DNA from: Puccinia triticina
Taxonomy: Eukaryota; Basidiomycota; Pucciniomycetes; Pucciniales; Pucciniaceae
DNA length: 64,000 bases
NCBI RefSeq assembly: GCF_026914185.1
Contig: NC_070569.1
Location: 5,146,001 to 5,210,000 of the forward strand
Direction: 5' to 3'
In this document: positions 1 to 11,670 of the stretch, piece by piece
Position numbering within the stretch: position 1 is the first letter of the stretch
Layout of the letters: each line of letters begins with the position of its first letter
Translations under genes and position numbers: made by a program
Notes under the pieces: model-generated
What the model saw: the letters and a program-made list of their open reading frames with translations, nothing else
Told to the model about the DNA's origin: nothing
Database searches by the model: none

Positions 1-197
1 CATGATTTGACAATTTTATGTGTTCAAAATTTTATGATTTCAACTTTGCACACTCCTATTCCAGTTAAAAACTATTTACAAATTTATGAGTATGCATTCA
101 TGATTCAATTTTGAGGACCACTATACATGGCTAAAGCATCATACCTTAAAATATGCAATGCTTCTGGAGGAAACATGGTGGATGTATTTACATCAGA

Positions 198-2514
198 TCA
201 ATAATAATTCTCCCAAAGCTCATTTGGAAGAATCTTCCTCATGATTTCCCAATGAAACAGTCCGTTCTGAACTTGAGCACGATCGAGCTGTGCCATATTC
301 AGGTCTGTTAAGATAAACGATTCACTCGGTTTTTTCCCTTGATCTTGATTTTCTTGTCGATGTTGATGAGGGGGAAGTTTTCCGAGATCGATTTCGTGCT
401 TTTCAAATGAATTGAGAACTTGAGATTGATATGCACTCGGCTCAAAGCCTTCTGTATCCATTGGTTTCTTGAAGCTGGGTTTGCTGGTGGGTGAACAGAA
501 TATTACCTGTGATGGTGATCAAAAGGAAGCACACGTTCAAACACGAACTCTGAAACTCTCAAAGTCTGTACTGAAGATCACCGCACCATGTTTTGGTAAT
601 CGGAGTCGGATATCGGGACGCCAGAATCTTCAGAAAAAGCGCGACAAAATGGGAATATTTCGAATAAGGTCGTGAGGACGAATGAAGCAGCCTCGGACAA
701 GGGTCGGCCGACGAAGTTCTATCAGGTAATCAGCGAAATTCGTAGTAAAATCAGCGTCGAAGCTTGTTAGATTATCATCTGAAGAACAAAAAAACCTTCC
801 GCGTGTTGAGCTCACCACCGCCAGCACTCCGTCAACCTTTAACTTTGCTCGAATCGCCCGCCAACATTCTAACGTGAATAGAGATGATGGAACCGATCCA
901 CCCGTAAAGACATCATGTATGATATAGTCGAAATCTCCATCGCCCCCGGCGTCTTGTCGATCAAGATAAACCCTAGCGTCCTCAAGAAAGATCCCGCCAT
1001 CTGGCGTGGGGAATCCAAAATACTTCTGGGCGTATTCGTACACCATAGGATCGATTTCCACAACTGTTACAACCACTTCATCTTTCATTAGAACTCGAGC
1101 TGAAACACCAACCCCCACTCCCCTGAGAGGAACGTCAATTAGTAGCTCAATAGTCCGAATTTGAAGGATTCGTATGTAAAAAGAGAAAACTTTGGAAATG
1201 CTTACAGCAAAAGTGCTTTCAGTTTTTTACCTTGGCTTGTAGTAAGATTTTGATCCGATCTTTCAACCAGTCTGACCGCGCTTTGAAGGATAAATGTAGG
1301 GTAGATTGATTCTGCTTCCTGGATCGCTTGGATCTCGAGTTGATCTGCAGTCAGCGTGTGCGTAGCAGCTGAGCGTTTTAATATATTCTGTCTAGCCAAT
1401 CCGATCCAAATTCCGCCCAGTAACGAATGATCACACCTCATGAACCTGAATTGTGAACCGTTCTCTTGAGTCAACTCTCCTACAAGGACCATGCCTGTTG
1501 CAGATAGCCTTCTGGCCAAGGGCAGGTAGTCGGCGTGGCTCGTCGATATTGTCTTTCGTTCGTCAGACTCTCGACATAGCTGTTTTGGCAATGGAAGTAA
1601 GAGCGAACTGAAAAGGCACATCAAAATGATGCTCGCGTCGACTTTCTTGAGGGTGATTGATCGTTGCGGTCTGGATAATTCAAGGAGCGCGCCTACGACC
1701 ACGATGGCCAGTAACAATGCGGGAGCCAGGTTGAACTGAATACGTTCAAAACATCGTCGAGATTCGCAGTATTGCCGGTCAAGCTTCAACCGCCCATAGA
1801 CTTTGAAGGCTTAATTATGCTTACAATTCGGCAGGGTGGAAAATGGTTCAGTGCCTGATTGGCCCATGGAATCATCGCCCCAGTGAGTCCATGGAGAGCC
1901 CAAGGGAGTGAGACATGGCAAATGATCTCGATCACTCCATTGCGTTGTGTGCCCAGTTGCGATGTGTATTGTTTTGTAAGGTTTATCTGGGAGAGTACCG
2001 TTTGAATGTGGTTTCAGAATAAAATCATCGAAGCGACGCGGATTTCGTGTGCAATGAAAATGAAACCCACAGCAGCCGCATGTCCAGCAGCCATCCCAGT
2101 CAGCCTGATCGGCCAATAAGCTAGAAGCTGAAAGATATGTGGACCCCGGACAACACCGAGTTTTCCTGAATGCTTTGAAAGCAACCGTCCGAAGGTGTGC
2201 GGGGCTTTCCAGACCAAGAAGGCTGCTAGGAAGCTGGCTGTTGTCGTATTCGGGACCAGGACGGGGAGCAAGAAATTGGCAAGGGGGGCGAGCAAGAAAT
2301 CGATGATTTGGACCGATCGTTCGAAATTATGATTTGATCCAATCGATCCAAACAGCGGATGAAGAGCAGACTGGCAAGCCACTCTGGCAAGATCCAAGCC
2401 AAAGAGGGCGATGATGATACTAGCAAGCGACATAAACGATCCTGTCCAGGTGAGAGCCATCGAGGTAGACGTCGTTCCTTGACGAGGAGTCTTCTTGCTT
2501 GGTCGTTTCGCCAT
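198..2514 (-). CDS. multi-pass membrane protein with C-terminal spermidine-synthase-like (PABS) domain
   Basis: Six exons give one open frame of 1884 nt (627 aa): 2514-2071, 1986-1825, 1735-1206, 1122-816, 718-587, 506-198. Introns are 80-112 bp. The start is the Met of MAKRPSKK. The N-terminal half has several hydrophobic stretches (around ASIIIALFGLDLA, PALLLAIVVVGALLEL and IILMCLFSSLLLPL). The C-terminal half is an aminopropyltransferase fold: SAM-binding LLLGVGVGVSAR formed across the exon 3/4 junction, then VEIDPMVYEYA, an acidic FDYIIHDVFTGG motif, DGVLAVNF across exon 4/5, and a tail with FHWEIMRKILPNELWE. The family transfers aminopropyl groups in polyamine synthesis, but membrane-anchored fungal members have no firm substrate, so function is inferred by fold only. 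The exon 1/2 junction uses a weak GTGGGT donor and is the least certain. Without splicing that region shows a stop, which should not be read as a pseudogene signal. Confidence 0.8.
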
Positions 2515-3059
2515 CGCTCCAGCTTTTCTACCTTCAGGGAAGAACGAGTACATCACCATCTGATGGCGGGATGCATAAATACGGTGTTCCAGTGCCACTT
2601 ACTCTTGTACTACCTATATGTATCGTTCCAAAAGTGATCTTCGGCCTGTCGATGGCGAAATGCAAGCTCTTCGTTGAACTTCCCGCCAGTATACAGTCCC
2701 TGTAAGTAATTGCCTGTATACGCGCAGTGAGCACAATTCTCGTCGCCCAAGCGAGTCCCCCTGGCTGAACCTGGTTGAACTTTATTTTTAATCGCTAGGA
2801 TGAAAATCATCCCCAAACTTGCCTAATGTGGGTCCTCCACCGGAATCGCCGACCCTCAAAAACCCGTGAACGACCTCCAAGTGCGATTCTCCTGGTCTCA
2901 ACATATCTCATAGTTGAATCCCTCTCTCTTTCCCTTCTACTCGCATATGTATCAGATACTATAAGGCCCGTTTGGACGCATCATAACTGTAGGTGTTATA
3001 TTGCACAAATCATTAAATAAAAACAAACCACTCATAATGTGGTACCTAAAGGTTTTTGC

Positions 3060-3242
3060 AGTCAATGTGAACAACTCATCTCCTCAATATTTCCATCAGA
3101 TTCAAGAATTTCGCCCATCTTCAGTGACATAATAGCAATATTACACTTTATATTGTTCAAGAGTATATTGCTATTATGGCACTAAGATAGGCTAAATTCT
3201 TGAATCTGATGGAAATATTGAGATCAGTTGTTCACATTGTCT
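3060..3242. repeat. hairpin (inverted repeat) MITE-like
   Basis: The left arm from 3061 (GTCAATGTGAACAACT, then CTCAATATTTCCATCAG) is matched in inverted order by the right arm ending near 3241. An inner pair (ATAATAGCAATAT and its complement) lies around a short loop near 3150. The arms are about 85 bp with a few mismatches and small gaps. No target duplication is evident. Confidence 0.7.
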
Positions 3243-3594
3243 GAGAATGTGCAAGTGATTTGGGGTGTATTATAAGCTGAGGTTTTGGCAGTTTTGTTGC
3301 GCACAACAGATCCGAATCACTGCAGTGCTCATTGGCCTTTTGTCCTTCATCTTTGAAACTGATTATTTCTCTTTCCAACTAGGTGCAAGATTGTTTGTAT
3401 AAGTGTTGCTCATGATGGTTAGAAGTGTGATTTGTGGTGTACAAAAAATATTGCGGAGGTGGGATGATGGGTGTAGTGTGGTCTGGCCAACAACAAGCTG
3501 GTCTAGCCTTTTGTTGGGTCACTAATTCTGGCAAGTCCGCTGTGGAAGAGGCCTGCAATGCCCTGTGAAATGTGGTTCAGGGCCCCAAGCCAGG

Positions 3595-3630
3595 TTCGGC
3601 GCCATCCAGGGAGCGTTGGAGATGCTCTAA
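3595..3630. repeat. single end of a GAGCATCTCC-type MITE
   Basis: The sequence ends in GCGTTGGAGATGCTC, the inverted form of the GAGCATCTCC terminus also used by the element at 9404-9782. No matching opposite end is seen within about 700 bp, so it is probably a truncated copy. Confidence 0.4.
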
Positions 3631-3679
3631 GAAATTAAAGTTCAACTTGTGCACATGGGTCAAAAAGTGTCTTTATCAA

Positions 3680-6614
3680 TTAACCACAGTACTTCTTAAA
3701 GCATTGGGTACATTGTGGTGTTCTTGGTTTATTTGATCTTTGTTGTTGTTTGTCTATGAGGGCACAACCCAAGCATTCAGGCCACTCGGGATCGTTGAGA
3801 GTTGAGTTCTTCTGGGTTGCGATGAGGAAACTATTCTTGAAAAACCCATCAATCTCCTCGCCCTAAAATTATATTAGGGAAGGTTAAAGGAAACAAACAT
3901 GGCCATAGGTGCACGTCTTACTTCAGTTAAGATCCCACAGTATGTCATAAAATTGAAGATTCTGGTCATTAACTGACAGTGAAATGGGTTTGCATCGTTT
4001 TCATGTCGGTCCTATGAGACGCAAAATAATTGGGTAGATAAACGATCAATGGCCCGGCTTCCATTTCGCAACCAAAGAAAGTAGGCCTCTTATTATATCC
4101 ACCCGTGACGAATTCAGTATGAAGACTGTTTGGTATTCTTGGGTTTCACAACCATTCAAAATTACAGAATAGAAACAAAAATCAGTTAATCTTCACGAAT
4201 TTGGCCTGGTAACAGAAGAAAAAAAAAATAGATTGAAACTTTACCTTGGGAACGGATAATTTTTGAAATCTGGACTCTGGAACTTCAAATATGTTTGGTA
4301 TAACGCGGTTCCATTAGGATCTGTAGGATTTATCACGATTGTTTGTCGAGGGCTTCAGTTGTTGGTCGCATGGACGTTTTAAGACTTGATAGTGGTTTTT
4401 CTTACATCCATCTACGTTGGGTGCGTCAAAGGCGTGGCCATTCACAGTCTAAACACGATCAAGAAAACGTTAGGAACCCGATTGCGTGCTTCACCTGTTT
4501 CAGTGATCAAATTACAACAAAACAGATCTCCGAATGAAACTCAACTGCGTCCAATGCAATAATCACGTCTACCTTTCTAGAGGGTTGAAGCAATGGAAAC
4601 AAGGGTAGATTTTCTTGTGCCATCGCTCCGTCGGCTAAAAGCAAGGTCTCGGCGTTGGAATCGACAAATCCGCCGCTGCCAGACGGAAGTCCGGAATTTT
4701 GTCCATAAAAAGGATTAGGAATCTAATCGAAAAAGAGGGGGCATGAGCAAATCCCTTAGAAATAACGGAAACGCAAGTGTCTTTTCCATCCTTCATAACA
4801 TGTTAGATTGATACCAACCAAAGCTTCGTAAAATGTCCCCTTGATTAATGCATTGGCGATTTTTTCGCCAAGGTTTGGCGTTGTATTTGATCCATCCTGT
4901 GTAGTTGGAAACAACGTTTTAGTCGATTTTTTTATTCCATGACAGGAAGAATAATGATTCGGTGATTGGAAAACTCACTTGGAAGCTAAAAACATTGCTG
5001 GAAACTCCCTATGAGTGGTAAAAAAGCAGTATTGTTAACCAAAGCCTCAGGCTAAATGGGGAGCCGTTCACGATTGAACTTATACCGTTTGGCCGGAGAT
5101 TGATTTACCATTAGGAACCTTTATTTCACCGGAGGGAAGACAAAAAATGGTTAGAGATGCTTATTTTCCTGGATTAATTTTCCCTTGAGGATAGAAATAT
5201 TAACCCTGCATTGTCAAAACCTTTCACACACGACACCGCTCGACCCTCGCCAAAAGACATCGTACTTCCCAAATATTCCATTGGGATGGATGCATTTAGA
5301 CCGGGGTGCCATACTGAGAAATCTTCTGGGGTCATTTCGTCTATTTTTTCGTGGGAAATAAGAATAAAAGAACACGTCAGATAAAAAATAATAGAGAAAG
5401 GAAAGTCTGGAATGACGAACAAATGGGACTTTGTAAGGAAACCGGTTCACCCGGAGCTCTCCTCGAAAGACTCACCAAAATCGGGAGTGGGAACTCGCGC
5501 GCTTTGTAAGCAGGCGTCTCCTTGATGGAAGAAAATAGTATGCCTTTCCCGTCTTCCGGGTCATCACTGCAATCATGGAAATCGGAACACCAGTAAAAAG
5601 GTTGTTTCCAGTTTGGAGAAGATCTAAGTACTCACAGGTGTTGGGTAGAAAGCATTCTTCCCCAGATGCTAGTCAAAGATAATTTGTATTAGGACAACCT
5701 TGGCAAGTCTAATGAATCCTTGACGTTCCACGAAACTCACTCAACAAAACTAATATCAAAACCAGCCTTCCATTTCCTGTAGACTTGTGAGAGGTGCTTT
5801 GGTATGGCTTTATTTAGGCTCCAAGAAATATAGCCTTTTTTATCCCTGAGTCCCCATACGGTTACGTTTAGTTCACGCATACGCTGGAAGTCAGCTGTGG
5901 CCCAACTCGTCAACAGCCACGCGCCTCTAAGAAATCCCACAAATTTTGAAATAATGTATTAGTCCTTTGATATCGGATCCTGGACTCTTGCTCCGCGGTT
6001 TACTGACGCAGAAAGTCCAGTGGCATAGTTTGCCAATTGTAATACCCCACCAGTTTTAGCTTCGACGGCTTCTTTATTTCTCGAGTCGAAAGCGTCTAGC
6101 ATTGAGGCACTGAATAGTAAAGCCCGGTCACCGCCGCCGGATGTCGCGAATGCAATGTTCGGTAGGGTTTCACCAGCAGCCCCCCCTGTGCTAACAGCAG
6201 ACTCCAAGAATTGAGTGACATTGAAGTCTTGCAGGCGAAGTCGATTCAGGTAACTTTGCCAGAGCGGAATTGATATCTTTGCTTTTCCTGAGGTGTAATC
6301 ATGCTCCCCAGGACTGATGGGCCACTTGGGGCAAAATGAAATTCAGCCAATCAATCTAAAATATAACCAGTTGAAGGGAAGCTGAAGACACTTACGGGAT
6401 ATTGATCAGCCTGACGAACACGCAACCCTGGTGGACACTGGACCCGGGAAGGTTCGTAGTTTCCCGACGGAGAATGAGGCAAATTGAAGTGTTTTTCTGG
6501 AGAGGAAGTTTCTCCTGAGCATCCAGCCTGGGTGAGAATGTTTGCTCCGATCCACAATGGTAGTAAAAACGAAAGGTACTTGAGGTGCGGGATTTTCCGC
6601 CGCAGATTGAGCAT
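3680..6614 (-). CDS. secreted phospholipase B / lysophospholipase
   Basis: About ten exons on the minus strand. First exons: 6614-6396, 6324-6008, 5926-5741. The start MLNLRRK precedes a hydrophobic signal peptide ending near AGC. Diagnostic blocks in order: NYEPSRVQCPPGL; IAFATSGGGDRALLFSASML (glycine-rich loop); GLSAGAWLLTSW, where the nucleophile serine block is made by splicing at 6008/5926 with a GTCAGT donor; IWGRMLSTQHL; TPEDFSVWHPGL; MEYLGSTMSFGEG; CVKGFDNAG; ADGAMAQENLPLFPLLQP with the catalytic Asp; RPTFFGCE; and a Cys-rich tail WPECLGCALI..CTQCFKKYCG before the stop at 3680. The family removes acyl chains from phospholipids and lysophospholipids at the cell surface or outside. The family usually has GLSGG(S/A)W and DGG; here these read GLSAGAW and DGAMAQ. 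All catalytic positions I can see are kept. Exact borders of exons 4-10 were not all fixed. Confidence 0.88.
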
Positions 6615-7741
6615 ACTAACAGTGAACGACTTGATGAACGACTGAGCTTGGAGTAAAAGAGTGTGAAGATGCAAATTGCGTCGAGATATTTTCGCCTTGA
6701 GGAGGGGATTCACCTATAGTTGGGTTCCGATATTCAAAGCACCCTATGATCAACGCTGATTGGTTCAGAGGTATATTAAGCGCCAAATAGGAAACCCCGT
6801 TTTGTGGCTTCGAAGACGATCAGTAGTGGCTACTGGAGTCATCACACGAATGGATCCCATGCTAAGGCGTATCTTACTTTGTCACTCATTCTAGCATAGC
6901 CCGCTGGAAATTCTTGGCCGGAAGATGAGAGAATGTGAAGTCTAAGGGGGGGGGGGGGCGGGGGGATGTTTCAGCCAACTTTGGTAGTTCCAAACAGGCC
7001 AGCTTGTGTTTTGTGCCATGTACAATCGAAACATCAATCACATACATATTCGGATGTGGCCAACTCTGGCCAACTTCCACTGGAGTGAAGCCTTGCCGCG
7101 TTTCATCGGCAGGAAACTCGAGCTTAACTAAGCCTCTCCTTCGGAGACGGGAGGGACTTGTGTTAAGTTCGCAGGAAACTACAGCCATGCCAGGAGCATG
7201 TCACCGGGATCTTTAGCCAGTCCCCCACGCGTCACCGAGTCGCTAAGGCGACCAGGCTATGAGGTACGTAATTTGGTCGTCCAAATGATTTCAAACTCTT
7301 CAAGCAAGCGCCTCATCTCCTACTGATGCTTAGGCAAAACAAGAAAATCCAACGAGTGGTCAAAATGGAAGTCGACAATGACTTCGCCTCTAGTGTCTCA
7401 TGATGCAGGTAAATGTTGTAATACAGGGTCAGATGAAATATTTTAGAAAGGATGAAACTGTGCAAGGAGAAGTTAGCTGATTTTCCATCTCTTGAAAGCT
7501 TTTTTTTTTGGTCAATTGATTTCCGAGAAGAACAAGATCAAGGTATGAATTCGGACATTCTTTCGCAAACTGTAGCAGAAAAGTGAGCAGTACAACTTGC
7601 GAATTGAATGCGAATGATGATACAGAAATGCTGAATGTGATACAAAGAAGGTAGTAAGAGGAGATGAGCAAGATCGATGAAAAGCATAGTGTGAGAGTCC
7701 GGTTGGTAAATTGGCTCTGGGGAATTACCTTAGCTGGACTT
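6615..7741. other. intergenic region, no gene recognised
   Basis: Between the phospholipase start and the end of the 7742-8755 gene. A G-rich run lies at about 6945-6966 and a 53-bp mini-element at 7119-7171. Open frames here (for example minus 6886-7188 and 7429-7671) show no family motif or codon pattern that I trust. Confidence 0.5.
7119..7171. mobile_element. 53-bp mini-MITE with 9-bp target duplication
   Basis: The element starts CGAGCTTAACTAAG and ends TTGTGTTAAGTTCG (inverted CGARCTTAAC ends). It is bracketed exactly by CAGGAAACT at 7110-7118 and CAGGAAACT at 7172-7180. A 9-bp duplication is typical of Mutator-like transposition. A related element lies at 32217-32362 with its own 9-bp duplication. 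Confidence 0.75.
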
Positions 7742-8755
7742 CTATTTCACCAAGGCACGAACACCCGCACCCTCGTCTCGAAGACTGTGGCCTTGTAATT
7801 TGCGCACTTCTCGGAGATACGCATTGTCTTCTTCTTCGGTTTTAGTCTTCTTGGATGATGATGCTGAATCATTAGGATCGGCAGTCCTTTTGCCACGATT
7901 TTTCTGCTCGTTGGTATCAGTCGGTCAAGTGAAAGTTAGCGTAAATAGTCAACGTGAGAGAGAAAAACAGACTTATGACTTACGATGCGCTGTTCGGAAG
8001 CCTGCTTCCTGTATAAATGGTAATCTCAATAGGGTCAACAAACACAAGCATTCAGAAATCGGACATGGGTGCTGCTCTTTAGGCAGGCTCAATTTGATGT
8101 GAAGCGTCATTAGATCGATTTATTCAGCTGTTTTGATGTTAGCGGGCACGTTCTCGTCATTATCCAAATGAGCAAGTCGACGACCAGCTGACAACTCACT
8201 CACATGCAACGAAAGGAACGGGCGGGAAAATCAAAAGAACAAAATAACATAAATGGAATCTTCTGAGGCTTACCGTGCTAGGGCATCCTCCTGTTTCTTT
8301 TTTTCCACTTCCTCCTCCTGTTGATGAGCGACAGAATACGTAATTATACATTAGGACACGCCGGATCGGTATAAGCTGGATCTCGGTTGAGCAAAAGTCG
8401 ACGAACCTTCATCTTCTTGAATCTTTCCAAAAACGAGCCATCGCTAGTGCTGATTTAGCATTTGAAGATTCTGTAAGCTAACAAGGAGATGGGATGCTGG
8501 GATATCGGGATCAGGGGGAATTGACTCACAAAACACTGTTTGAATGATCATCAAAAACAAACATTGATAAGACACGGGATGTTCAGCATGCCATAAAGAA
8601 AACACTTACTTCATCGCCTTGGCTTTGGCAGCTTGGACTGCTGTGATTTCTTTCTTCTTAGTCGCTGGGTTGATGGCAGCCGCTGGACTAGCCGTCGGGG
8701 CTTGCGAGCCGGGGGTGCTTGGTGCTGGAGAGGGACGACTGGCTGGGGATGCCAT
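7742..8755 (-). CDS. small charged coiled-coil protein, probably nuclear
   Basis: Five exons: 8755-8610, 8449-8407, 8317-8274, 8008-7984, 7903-7742 (the last may start 3 bases earlier, an AG-AG choice). They encode about 140 aa. The start MASPASRP opens an Ala/Pro/Ser-rich segment; then KAKAMNTSDGSFLERFKKMK, a lysine/glutamate helix (EEEVEKKKQEDALARKQASEQ), a basic patch KNRGKR, a Ser/acidic stretch, and a conserved-looking tail YLREVRKLQGHSLRDEGAGV-RALVK. Very short internal exons of 25-44 nt join in frame with good GT..AG signals, which supports a real gene. I do not recognise the family. Charge and the basic patch suggest a nuclear or RNA-linked protein, but this is inference. A possible 6-nt micro-exon (TGTTTT near 8532) could be included without changing the frame. 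Confidence 0.7.
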
Positions 8756-9012
8756 GATGTTCTTGGATATAATCGAGCAGAATCGGGCGTTTCTCGAGGT
8801 CTTTGGTTCGGCCGTTGTTTTTATGTTGGGTTTCTTCGTGGGAAACTGTGTTCGCTTGGCAAACAGGCCCTAGCTACGGCCTGTTCATGACATGTCTCGA
8901 TCTCGCTATCTGTCACAGGTCACCCCTAAGCCACTGGCACCTTCAGCACAAACTTGACCAGGAAACCTCATGTCTTGCAGTAAGGATTTTCACTTGTGAC
9001 AAAGATTACATT

Positions 9013-10402
9013 AGGGGGTTTCAAACCACCTCCAGGAAGTTGTCCAGGTTGCACTTTCCAGGAAAAAAACACCTCCTGGAACGTCTCCTGCGGACCTGGA
9101 TTCCTGACCGGCAAGACCCTCCAGGAGGTCCAGGAAATCAGGAAAAAAGAGTCCGAAACAAAGAAACAATACCATCTTACCTTAGCCCCGAACAGTGTCA
9201 GAACTGAACCCCCGGGACTTTTTTTCCTGCCATCTTCCCACCACACAGTCATTGGGAGGACTGAAACCCTCTCGATGACCGGTCTTACCGGTCATCTCAA
9301 GGACTCAAGGTGCTCGATGACCAGTGTTTGTACTGGTCATCGAGATGAATCAAGATTCTTGATGACTGGCCTGACCGGTCATTGAGAGAACTCAAGCTCC
9401 TCAGAGCATCTCCACCACGGGTGCTAAACTGTGTTGCCAAATCTTTGAGTTCGGCGACTGGGGCGCAGTTTTAGCAACCTGCAGCAAGGCAGCTTTGCAC
9501 CGCAAGTTGCCATGATTGGCAGCTTGCAGTTGTGAAATGTGTGGTTTTGTGTTGCTGTCAGGGGAGAAGGTGAGAGTATCACATGAGAGATGTGTGATAC
9601 TTGCAAGGGTGGCACGAGGTTGGGGTGCTATCCTGTTTCCAAATTTGCAAACAGGATAGCTCCCAAGAGGCAATTTGGCAGATTTGATGTGTGTTTGGAA
9701 CCCACGGTGGTGTTGCTAAAGCAGGTTTGGGGTGCTATATCTGGTTTAGCAACCCGGTTTAGCACCTGCGGTGGAGATGCTCTCAATGACCAGTCTGGAT
9801 GGTTGTTCTTGATGACCAGTACAAACTGGTTATCAAGGATGAGGACTCAAACCCTCTTGATGTGACCCGTCATCTCGAGGACTCAAGTCGCTTGATGTCC
9901 TTTGATGACCAGTACAAGCTGGCCATTGAGATGACACAAGCTTCTTGATGACCGCAATAACTCAAGATCCCCTCCCAATGCCCTGTACAAACCGGTCAGC
10001 GAGAGGACTTAAGCTGCTCAATGACCAGTACAAACTGGTTGTTGAGATGACTCACAGCTTTTCAATGGCTGGTTTGTACTGGCCACCAAGTGTACAAACT
10101 AGTAGTGAGTGTTATCAGCACAGTCTTAGGTGCAAACTCCCGGTCTCAATGGCAAGTGCGGCAAGCTTCCACAAGGTGGTGCAATTGTGGGCCTTGATGG
10201 CACTTTGGGAACCCGGCCGCAATGGAATTTTATGAGATAAAGCCACTCCCATTTCCTGGGAGTGATTCCTGGTTCCAATTTTCTGTTCTTGAGCATTTGG
10301 GGGGACTCAAACTCCAGGTCCCAGGAAATTTTTTTTGGTGGGGGAAATTTTTCCTGGAAAGTCCGAACTGAAAGACTTCCTGGAGGTGGTTTGAAACCCC
10401 CT
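9013..10402. mobile_element. non-autonomous DNA element with palindromic GACCGGT-type units
   Basis: Terminal inverted repeats of about 28 bp: AGGGGGTTTCAAACCACCTC at 9013 and its complement ending at 10402. A 3-bp duplication ATT flanks it (9010-9012, 10403-10405). The interior holds repeated palindromic units of the type TGATGACCAGT...ACTGGTCATCGAG alternating with ACTCAAG spacers, and is interrupted by a second element at 9404-9782. No transposase is present, so it would need one supplied elsewhere. Confidence 0.75.
9404..9782. mobile_element. nested MITE, GAGCATCTCCACC ends, TCA duplication
   Basis: Left end GAGCATCTCCACCACGGGTG and right end the inverse of GAGCATCTCCACCGCAGGTG, each followed by GCTAAAC. 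TCA flanks both sides (9401-9403, 9783-9785). The 3-bp duplication is like PIF/Harbinger elements. It sits inside the 9013-10402 element and so is younger than it. Confidence 0.75.
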
Positions 10403-11670
10403 ATTATTCAACAAGAGGGGCCTTCATCTATGCTCACCAAAAAGGGATGATGGGGTCCTGTCCCTCCTGCTACTAGAGGAGACTTGCTTTGTGAAATTGC
10501 AAACGGCACACCCCACAGCAGAAAGGGAATTCCATAACAGCAAAATAAAAATGAAAGTCTCACTCTGCTACCTATGGAGCATTAAAATTTCAGAAATCCA
10601 CTGATGAGCCAAACAAAGTTTGAAGCTGACAGCACTTTGAATTTTGGTGGTGTTTGTTTAATATTGGTCTCACTCCTGAAATACTGGATGTATGGGGTGC
10701 TGGTGGGGCCAAAATTCATGAAGTATATCTTGCCTATCTCCCTAGGTGAGATCCATTGCTCCTCACATGTTAATCAAATCTATATAATATCTTAGGTATC
10801 TTTGGGCACAAACTTAGTAAACATTGCTTGCCCACTGGGTGGGGGGAAGTAGCACAAAGCACCTTGTACATTCTTTGACCTCCAATCAGGAAGGAACTTG
10901 TTGAATCCCTAATTATGTACTGGGGATCCGGGTGAGAGGCTCACATGTTTTTTCTATTTCTTGCAGTTTGCCAGATTTGGGCCCACAGGGCCCAAATCCC
11001 CCAATTTACAAAACACATGATCCACAACTTTGTGAAAATTGTAAGGCCTAATTCTTTTATGAGTGATCTGGGGAAAGGAGGGTTGGGGTCCTTGGGTCTG
11101 AGTTCTCTGAGTTCTATTTCTTTTAAATAGATTGCAACAGGGAGTTTATGGATGTATCTTAAAGAATGATGATATTGATTGATCCTTGATTGAAGTTGAA
11201 GGCCCTTGAAACAGAAGAATGGGAGCAAAAAGGTACTTAGAGTTGTACTCAGAGATAAACCGGGTTCAGTGAAAAAAGTTACTAACTATTGATATCCTTG
11301 GCACCTGTTAGCAGCCTCTGGTTGGTGATCCTGGGTGATCTGAGTGTATGGTTCTGTCTGCCTGAAGTCGGTGCATCCCACAGCTGCATGGGGGATCCTG
11401 ACTCTGAAAATTTTCCCAATTTTCTTCCATAATTGCATATCACTGACACTGCAAGCAAAATTCAAGCAACTGCAAGCAGTGGACATGCAAGAACTTCAAG
11501 CAAGCTTGTGGTATTACACAATTCTTTGTCAAATCTTACTGTTGACCAAGATTCAATGCACAGTCACTGTGCAGGAAAAGCTTATGTATTTTTGGGTGGA
11601 GCTAGAACAGCAGTTCCACAGCAGTAACCCACATGTAAACTGCTAGCAGTTGAGAGAGTTTTTCTTGTAG
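10403..11670. other. region without recognised gene
   Basis: No protein family motif or repeat structure recognised on either strand. Open frames of up to about 100 codons show no support. Confidence 0.4.

Larger units (their letters stand above)
2515..3679. other. intergenic region with hairpin repeat and MITE end
   Basis: No coding segment is recognised between the PABS-domain gene and the phospholipase gene. It contains the inverted repeat at 3060-3242 and one end of a GAGCATCTCC-type MITE at 3595-3630. Both flanking genes run on the minus strand, so this also holds the promoter of the upstream-facing PABS gene. Confidence 0.6.

Noticed and set aside
630..1118. Stop codon ending the spermidine-synthase-like frame at 630
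   Set aside because: Splicing at the GTGAGC donor (815) to AACTTCGTCGG (718) continues the family sequence; the stop lies in a frame that is not used.
6886..7216. Open frames on both strands near 7 kb
   Set aside because: They overlap a poly-G run and the 53-bp mini-element; no motif.
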